Source: Lumbricus terrestris (taxonomy: Eukaryota; Annelida; Clitellata; Crassiclitellata; Lumbricidae). From it: a DNA stretch of 64,000 nt. Both the position numbers and the translations under genes were made by a program. The DNA lies in NCBI GenBank assembly GCA_949752735.1, contig OX457047.1:41045874-41109873 (forward strand). Direction: 5' to 3'. Shown here one piece after another: positions 57,465 to 64,000 of the stretch; within the stretch, counting starts at the first letter, position 1, and every line of letters begins with the position of its first letter. The notes under the pieces were generated by a model. That model did not search any database, was not told where the DNA came from, and worked only from the letters and a program-made list of their open reading frames with translations.

Positions 57465-57770
57465 ACATGGAAAGAGTCAGGTGGGTGGAAGGCAGACAAA
57501 ATGAAGAGATCCTGCAAATGGTGAACGAAAAGTCGCTGATATAAATAATGAGAAACTGGGCTCTTACGTTGGCTATCCATCCACAGTGGAAGAGACCTCG
57601 CGGGAGACCGCGAGATACTTGGATGTCCTATGTCTCGAGGAAACAGCGGAAACAGATATCACTGAGGCCATAGGCTTGGTTGAGAACCATAATCGGTGGA
57701 GAAGAATTGTTGGCATACATGCCGATTGAATAAATGAACGAATGGACGAACGAACGAATGATATTTGGAC
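57465..57770 (+). pseudogene. LINE ORF2 C-terminus, frameshifted, second LINE type
   Basis: Plus-strand frames read MERVRWVEGRQNEEILQMVN, then QWKRPRGRPRDTW, then ITEAIGLVENHNRWRRIVGI followed by HAD and a stop. This order (NEEIL, GRPR-TW, EA--LA--R--WR-L) is the C-terminal extension common in CR1/RTE-like LINEs and unlike the WLP/VVGP-type LINE elsewhere in the window. At least two frameshifts. It ends in (GAAC/GAAT)n. Confidence 0.7.
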
Positions 57771-58308
57771 TTTGTTGGGAAAATAGTTAACTTGTGTGTC
57801 GTCCCCCAGGAAAGAGTTTAGGCTTATACATGAACATACGGTAATGGAACATACGCATATAAATGTGTGCCCAGCAGATTTATATATTGCGACGCTCAAC
57901 TCCATTTCTAAGGTGTTTACGGGGAAACTTGTCTACAAGGAACAATTTATGGTGTGTTGGTGTAGTCGTCATTGCCATCATCAACATGATGATGATGACG
58001 ATAATGATGAAGATAATGATAATGACGATGAATCATCATCATCACCATGATAGTCATCATCATTGTCGTCGTCATCGTCACCTTCCTATGGCTGTCGTCA
58101 CCTATAATAGTATACAAGGATTCTGCAAATGAACTGTTGGCCTCAAAGAAAAAGAAATTATTGCTTGACTAATTAAAAGAGAGGAAAGAAGCAGACGCCG
58201 TGGTAATAGCCATCAACGTAAATTGAAAACTGCATGCGGTTAGCATTAATATAGGCCTACTCAATTTTATATTATGGTGTGCAATGTGCAATGTGCGTAG
58301 ACTCTACC
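57771..58308. other. Unassigned with a GAT/CAT microsatellite
   Basis: GATGAT then CATCAT triplets at 57975-58075 form an imperfect hairpin; the rest is unassigned. Confidence 0.5.
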
Positions 58309-58309
58309 C

Positions 58310-58615
58310 TGTTCATACTTGCAGAATTAGATCCTTCGCCACAGTTTCTCATTTGAACACACGAGTCACACAATGTAAGGTTCCTGTGTAAGAACCATGA
58401 TAGCTTGAGATTTCAATCTCTGAAACAGGCCATCTTCGGGAAGCGAATCGCGGTCGGCACGCTCTCTTTCATAGGAATTCGTGCATGAGACGCGGCCAAC
58501 GCCTTTGCCGGTGTAGCTAGCTGGGCTACGTTATGGTTGAAAGTTCTCTGAAATGGTTGAACACCTCTTTAACGCATTAAAATGTTTTATACATTCCTGG
58601 AGCCGTGACTCTCTT
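58310..58615 (+). repeat. Interspersed repeat family S, copy 2 (empty site)
   Basis: GCCACAGTTTCTCATTTGAA, GAGATTTCAATCTCTGAAAC, ATCTTCGGGAAGCG, GCACGCTCTCTTTCAT, GAGACGCGGCCAACGC, GAACACCTCTTTAACGC. Without the insertion present in copy 1. Confidence 0.75.
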
Positions 58616-58804
58616 ACAATTTTCTGCGGATTAGGCTGTGCATATTATCCACTTTCGAATATCTAGTTGCATGTTTTTAAGTCGTCAACGCGGCAATTTA
58701 AATATATAATTATAATAATTTTGCCAATTTTGTTTGTGTCAAACAAGTTTGAAACTAGTTAGGCATTAGTTGCGGCGCGCCTAATTGGGCAAATCTGTGA
58801 ATAT

Positions 58805-59240
58805 GGCAATGTCTCAAACTACATGCTTGAGGTACTTCACTGACTCCCTATTCGCCAGCGTATTGAGTTCAGGGTAGCTGCATTGGTATGGCGATGTTGT
58901 CAGGGCTTCGCTCCAATTTACCTCCGAGAGCTTTGCAGCTTTACATTGGGTATCCAAGGACGTCGTCAGCTACGCTCTGCTGATAAGGAAGTCCTCTTAG
59001 TTCCCTTTGCTCGTACTAGTACCATGAAGAATCGAGCTTTTTCTGTGGTTGGACCAATGGTCTGGAATGGCCTTCCTTTTGAGCTAAGCCTACATCCTGG
59101 GACTCTACCAGGATCCTTCCTTACTAAACTCGAAACTGTTCTTTTTGGGCGCGCTGGAGTCGGGAGCGCCTCTGAGTAGTTTTTTTTATTGAAGAAGCGC
59201 AATATAAATGTCCGAATGAATTAATGAATGAATTAGTTTG
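58805..59240 (+). mobile_element. CR1/L2-like LINE, 3' fragment
   Basis: The frame from 58883 reads CQGFAPIYLRELCSF, RRQLRSADKEVLLVPFART and FSVVGPMVWNGLPFELS, to a stop at GSASE. Then come GGGAGCGCCTCTGAGTAGTT and GAAGAAGCGCAATATAAATG with a (GAAT)n tail. Frame open for 98 codons. Confidence 0.88.
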
Positions 59241-60160
59241 ATCATTATACCTAGGAATTGCTTTGATTTCAATGGGTTCTATTACCTGTTTACGATGTAG
59301 GTCTATAGCTCTTAATAAACAATTACCTTTTATTAGGCGACAATTATAGGCAATTACGGCTGGGTTCTGCGAGGATGGTTTCATTTTTTGCCGTTCCCCA
59401 TGATTCTAGACTGATTACACATAATTATAGAAAAGCGATATCTATAGAAAGGAAAACCATTTGCATATTGCTTTCTCTGCACCAGCCATGCGTCTATTGT
59501 TTCTAACAACTCTATTGTTCAACTGATAGGATTCTATGCATGCGTCACTGACGTTTCTCGCTGTATACAGTGTTAGTGAGTTTCGGAATGAGTGACAACA
59601 CGCTGGACTTGTGAGATCAGAATTGCAGGACTTGCAGGACTAAAATAGAATGTTATAGAATGTCTGAAAAGAAGCAATAGATTCAACACAGGTCACAGTA
59701 ATAGACAAAGCATACTATCTGGATTGGTATAGTGTCAAACAGTGATAAAATAATCTGAATTGGATGACGATGTGGATGAAGGTTTTATGCGCTGCATGGA
59801 TGATGTTGCCTGTGCAGACGCAGTGATGATGGATGATTTTTTTAGCCCAAAATTATGGCATGATACGCTCATCGTATTATAATAACGCAATACCCGCTAC
59901 ATCAAAGTGGATCTGTTTAATCACGGTTGCGGTTGTAATTAATCGCAAATCACACGCAGCTATCACATAATCACCAGATAAAGCGTTTTAAAGGTGTCTT
60001 ACAAGTGCATGATAGTATAATAGTTCAACGACATCTTGATGTTACAGGGTATTTGACGTCGACTTTACGCTGCTCGAAAAACCGCTGAATAAAATACAGC
60101 AATTGTATATTTTGGCCATTTAGGAAGCGTTTCACTCTTATAATTGCAATTAGATACTAT
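59241..60160. other. Unassigned sequence
   Basis: No gene recognised; TTTTAAAGGTGTCTTACAAG at about 59987 recurs nearly identically at 61321. Confidence 0.4.
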
Positions 60161-60164
60161 TTGT

Positions 60165-60400
60165 GGGGCGCGGTGGTGTAGGGGGTACGTTTGTCACCTT
60201 GCAGCAGGAGGGTTGCAGGTTCGAATCTACCTGAGGTTCCCTCGTAGAGGACCTTGGGCAAGTCATTCACTCGCAATTGCTCAGCGTTTTGGCGTGAAAC
60301 TTCGATTTCGTATCCGCGCTGTAGTCGGGAGCGCTTGAGAGTAGCAATCCTGAAGGGGTTCTATAAAAGACTTGGTGCACATACAAACATAATATGTCTA
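60165..60400 (+). mobile_element. Complete tRNA-derived SINE (family A), reference copy
   Basis: RNA polymerase III box A (CGCGGTGGTGTAGGGGGTAC) and box B (GCAGGTTCGAATCTACC) in the head. The body has GGACCTTGGGCAAGTCATTC, GCTCAGCGTTTTGGCGTGAA and GTATCCGCGCTGTAG. The 3' tail is GGGAGCGCTTGAGAGTAGCA / CTGAAGGGGTTCTATAAAAG, ending GTGCACATACAAACAT. No inverted ends. The tail matches the CR1/L2-like LINE tail. Confidence 0.88.
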
Positions 60401-61590
60401 GTGCTAATTGCCTTTGCTGTTTCCACGATTACAGTTCGTCTATAATATACTTGAACACACAGCAATATTTTCAGTGATAAAACCCTTCTTGTGCCAGTTT
60501 CTTTCGAAGACCTAAATAGTTTCATTTATATTTTAAAATATTTTTATATATTATAGTTTCATTTACATTTAAGGATCTTTTGATAATACTTTTATTTATA
60601 TCTATATCTATAAGAAAGGATGTACATGTATTTGTCAGTTATGCACGCTCACACTTTGCAACTACTGACCTGAAACGTTGCATTTAGATAAACGTTCACC
60701 CAGATCATCCAAGTAAGATATTTTCAGCTCTTTAGCCACTTGAACTTTCAAAATATAGACATTTTAAATTTCGCCATGTTAATTTTGCTATCGCTGAAGT
60801 ATACGACGCCATTTGTAATCTTTTGCAATAACAAATGCACGTTGCTTTTGACGTTCGTCAAAGCTTAGCATGAAACTCAAACGCTCTCACGCTCTTAGTG
60901 CAACAAGCCTGGGAAAAGATAAATTCCGTATATATGCCAGGGAGTATATATACTAACTAAGAGGAGCGGCGCCCCATGTCACATGAGCTTAACGAGTAAA
61001 ACTACCATTTATAAACCCCAAATGGGCGCCGAAGCCGCCCCGCAGGGACGTGTGGACCTGGTTTTGGGGACGAAAAATCTAAATTTCCCGTGCAACGCCG
61101 AGTACTCCATTATTCACTTTAAATTTCGCTGTGTTAATGTATGCGCTATATTGACGCCGTATTTTAATTGTTTTTCAGTAGCGGTCATGCAAGGAGTATA
61201 ATTTATTATACAATTTATTCCGGGCAACGCCGGGTACCCAAGCTAGTTTAAAGATAAGAAATTTCGATTTATTCGATCGACATTCGAACAAAAACTTCAT
61301 ATATCGCCATTGGTCAACATTTTAAAGGTGTCTAACAAGTGCATTGCATCATCGACTGTTCAACGACATCTGAATTGTGACCATCTGACAATACGCCGAT
61401 TTCAAGGCAGAAATAATGTTTAGTTAGATGTTGCTTGATCACGCTGTTCATAATAATGGAGATTAGCGAAAGATTTAACTTACGCTGATAAACACTGTTG
61501 AAAATCACTTCGATTATTCGAAGCTGCCTACACGTAGAGAAGTTCATAAGATGCTAAGCAGCTAAGCTAATATAGTAGAGTCTGGAAGAC
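60401..61590. other. Unassigned sequence
   Basis: About 1.2 kb, AT-rich, with TTTATA-type runs at 60520-60620. GCAACGCCGGGTACCC near 61223 and GCAACGCCGAGTAC near 61092 form a loose repeat. No supportable exon. Confidence 0.4.
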
Positions 61591-61598
61591 AGTGCGAG

Positions 61599-62030
61599 CA
61601 GGGATGCCACTCCTAGCTTTTCCCACCTAGATCTAGGTATTTTCGTTCTTGTCTAGGTTTCTAGGTTTTTTCAGTCAGGATCTAGCCTTTTTTTCTCACG
61701 GCGGTTTTTTCGACTTTTTACATACAAATTTGTCTTTTCAAACTGAAAATGCACAAAAGACGTGAAAAAAATCTAAAATTTTTTGAATTTGGACCAAAAA
61801 TTGTTAAATTTGGGAGCGAAAGACTAAAAAAGAAGGTCATCTGAAATTTTTCGGGCAGGAAAAGAGAGCAAATTTTAGTCATCGGACGACTTAAAAAAAG
61901 GTCGTCAGAAATTTCAAGCCGGAAAATTGGGAAAACCATGTATTTTACAGGAAAATCGTCAATCTAGCCTTTTCTAGCCTTTTTTCTGACCGGATCTGAC
62001 CTTTTTTCAAAATCCAGAGTGGCATCCCTG
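61599..62030. mobile_element. hAT-like MITE (CAGGGATGCCACTC ends)
   Basis: Ends CAGGGATGCCACTC and GAGTGGCATCCCTG; exact 8-bp duplication AGTGCGAG (61591-61598, 62031-62038). Subterminal TCTAGG/TCTAGC words on both sides; the interior has two hairpin cores (GACTAAAAAAGAAGGTCATC and GACGACTTAAAAAAAGGTCG). 432 bp, non-coding. Confidence 0.92.
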
Positions 62031-62149
62031 AGTGCGAGAGAAACGATACCCGTAGCCTTGTTTGACTGCTTTCAGTTAATTTTGGGAAGGAGTAAATCTC
62101 ACGGATTCTAACGAGGTCCAAGAATCACGTTTTGGATCGGCGACGACAT

Positions 62150-62370
62150 CCTCATTATTAATATAAAACACTGTAGCGACACTGTGCTGTATCGTGGGTC
62201 CCTCAATGTGGAATCACCTTCCCTCTGGAATTCGTGGCAGGATTCTGGAATGCAACTCACCTGCATCTTTTCGCTGCTTGAAGATCGTTCTCTTTTCACG
62301 GGTCTGTCACGCTGAGAGCGCTTCTGAATAGTTCTGCTGTGAGAAGCGCTTTAAAAATCCCATCTTAGAT
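62150..62370 (+). mobile_element. CR1/L2-like LINE, 3' fragment
   Basis: GTGGGTCCCTCAATGTGGAA encodes VGPSMWNHLPSGI, then a degraded KIVLFS block and the tail GAGAGCGCTTCTGAATAGTT / GAGAAGCGCTTTAAAAATCC. Confidence 0.75.
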
Positions 62371-62394
62371 TAGATTTGAATATAACATAGCCTA

Positions 62395-62750
62395 GATGAT
62401 TTGAATCACCCTCCTTTATTTTACACGTTGGGACTGGAACTGACAGAGAACGTAACGTGGATGAGTTAGGTTATGTGTAAAGACCGTCATGACCTTCTTG
62501 CACCACGGTCTCGGATTGCTACAGTCCAGCATCGTACCTTTGCTTCTGTCGGCCCTTTGCTGTGTAATGGCCTCCATAGTCCCTACTATAATATTATTCG
62601 TAGCCTATACTCAGATCCCTACTATATTATTCGTACTCAGATCCTATCTGGAAGTACTACTGTTTCTGCGCTTTTCTTTAAAAGTTTTATTTTCTCAGGG
62701 GATCTTCGCACTGGAAGCGCCTCTGGTTAGGTTGTTCCCTAAATCCAAAA
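62395..62750 (+). mobile_element. 115-bp family trace (-) and LINE 3' fragment (+)
   Basis: 62400-62470 reads ACCCTCCTTTATTTTACACG and TTGGGACTGGAACTGACAGA (CCAAGCCTGG family, minus). From 62480 the plus frame gives RHDLLAPRSRIATVQHRTFA, SVGPLLCNGL and, after a 30-bp internal duplication (TATATTATTCGTA-type words), FSGDLRTGSASG with the tail GGAAGCGCCTCTGGTTAGG. Confidence 0.7.
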
Positions 62751-62989
62751 GCAGTATTAGTATTGTGTTAACGTACATGCATCGGACTTTTGTTAGCGAT
62801 TACACAGCGTAATGATTTTACTAATAATCAGGTTGTAGTCCTTCTTATAGTTTTTTTTATGTCGCAACTTGAAGGTGTCGGAAACAGTCATTCACTTGTT
62901 GATAATAATTATTACGCCATGTGTTTTAGATAAGTGGAGTTGTCATCAAATTATTATTCTGTTTTGTTAGCTTTCATTCCTCCTTACCC

Positions 62990-63230
62990 ACCATTTTCAG
63001 ACTCTCCTCCATGCCAATTACAATCCTCCCTCTTCTCCTTCTCCTCCCCTCCTCCTTCTCCTCCTCCTACTTCTCCTCCTACTTCTCCTCCTCCGCCTTC
63101 TCCTCCTCCTGCTCCTGCTCCTACTCCTTCATCTCTTCCTCCTTCTTCTCCTCTTCATTCTCCTCCTCCTCTTCCTTCTCCTAATTTCCTCCTCAGCCTT
63201 CTCCTCCGCCATCTCCTCGCCATCATTATG
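62990..63230. repeat. (TCC)n pyrimidine microsatellite
   Basis: TCC/TTC/CTC triplets with a strong strand bias; the Pro/Ser-rich ORF here is spurious. Confidence 0.95.
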
Positions 63231-63489
63231 TGGAGAGCGCCCCTATGCAATGACGATTACTCCATGTTCATCGATATACTGTGGATGTCACGAAAACCTC
63301 ATCTTTAATAATCCTAGTATCCTTTTAATATATCATGGCATAATTGACCATCGTAGTTTATTTAATGTCGTCGCGTTTTTAAAATCTTAGCATACATGTA
63401 TAGTGGACCAGTGGGTATATTGTCTTAATGTCTTAATATTCTACAAATATCCAATCTTGCAGTATATAATTATCTTGGTCTTTCTTTGC

Positions 63490-63615
63490 CCATTTCCGCA
63501 AGCTTTTGAAAACCATTCTATTTGATCTTGGTTTGGTGCTTTCAGCTCGTGAACACCTCTGAAGAGTTTCTCTGAAAGAGGCGCTATATAAATTCATGAT
63601 TACGATTACGATTGC
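63490..63615 (+). mobile_element. LINE 3'-tail fragment
   Basis: GAAAACCATTCTATTTGATC (KTILFDL block), GTGAACACCTCTGAAGAGTT, GAAAGAGGCGCTATATAAAT, then a GATTAC repeat. Confidence 0.75.
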
Positions 63616-64000
63616 AGCATCGTAATAATCTACGGTGCTATTCTGTAGAACGATATGCAGGGATCGAGTCCACCGCTGTAATGACGTCAGACACGTATGT
63701 CATTTTTGAAAGTCGCTCGGTTGATACACCGCTGAGACATCCCAAAGACAGGAATATTTAAAGAATTTGCAACGACAGTTATATATAAAAATGTTTAAGC
63801 CCATTTTTCAGGTGTTTTAAAAGAGATTTGATTCTAACGACAATTTCAGGTTTATTGTTGAAGACGTCAACATGCATCACCATCTCATAATCGTAATCAA
63901 ATTATATATTGTTGTTGTTCTCTTATTATTATTTTTATACTATTATTATCATTATTATTATTGTTACTATTATAATCGTTCTTAGCAACCCTCTTTGATA
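63616..64000. other. Unassigned right edge
   Basis: AT-rich with an ATT microsatellite at 63925-63965; a TTTCAGGTGTTTTAAAAGAG motif at about 63807. No gene. Confidence 0.45.

Noticed and set aside
63000..63308. Proline/serine-rich 124-codon ORF
   Set aside because: Translation of a TCC repeat with no flanking coding signal.

Overview
This window is non-coding-dominated nuclear DNA from an animal, most likely a marine invertebrate. The evidence is spliced genes with GT-AG boundaries, a protocadherin-type gene, tRNA-derived SINEs, LINE fragments, many hAT-like MITEs and very abundant microsatellites. The phylum cannot be fixed from the sequence; an invertebrate deuterostome (echinoderm, hemichordate or amphioxus) would fit, but a mollusc is not excluded.

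Real genes are few. The clearest is a 7-cadherin-repeat protocadherin on the + strand. One large exon (ATG 38028 to donor 40742) encodes the signal peptide, ectodomain, membrane helix and the start of the tail. Two small exons predicted here (46603-46735 and 47888-48210) continue it in perfect phase to a stop, giving a 1056-residue model. On the - strand near the left end are two identical copies of an exon matching exon 2 of the protein phosphatase 1 catalytic subunit (7316-7447, 7658-7789), an unrecognised exon (5239-5517) and a possible first exon (8717-8953). No other exons of these genes were found.

Mobile DNA fills much of the rest. At 39-670 is a mariner deletion derivative with intact ends and TA duplication. 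At 2673-4884 is a 5'-truncated LINE with a C-terminal restriction-like endonuclease, flanked on both sides by TAA repeats. One CR1/L2-like LINE family leaves many 3' fragments (34.4, 53.5, 58.8 kb and others). A tRNA-headed SINE family carries the same 3' tail, which suggests SINE/LINE partnership. A third short family of about 115 bp recurs at least ten times. Six hAT-like MITEs have exact or near-exact 8-bp target duplications and different ends but share an internal GACGAC...GTCGTC hairpin. Other elements are a piggyBac-like MITE with TTAA ends (27815-28796), a 2-kb palindromic tandem-repeat element (43156-45193), a fold-back element (6.1-6.9 kb) and several nested insertions whose paralogous empty sites are also in the window.

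Layout: 0-9 kb, mariner, RLE-LINE and minus-strand exons; 9-33 kb, repeats with no confident gene; 33-37 kb, possible upstream region of the protocadherin; 38-48.2 kb, the protocadherin with repeat-filled introns; 48.2-64 kb, repeats and unassigned sequence. Calls rest on reading alone; no database search was possible.
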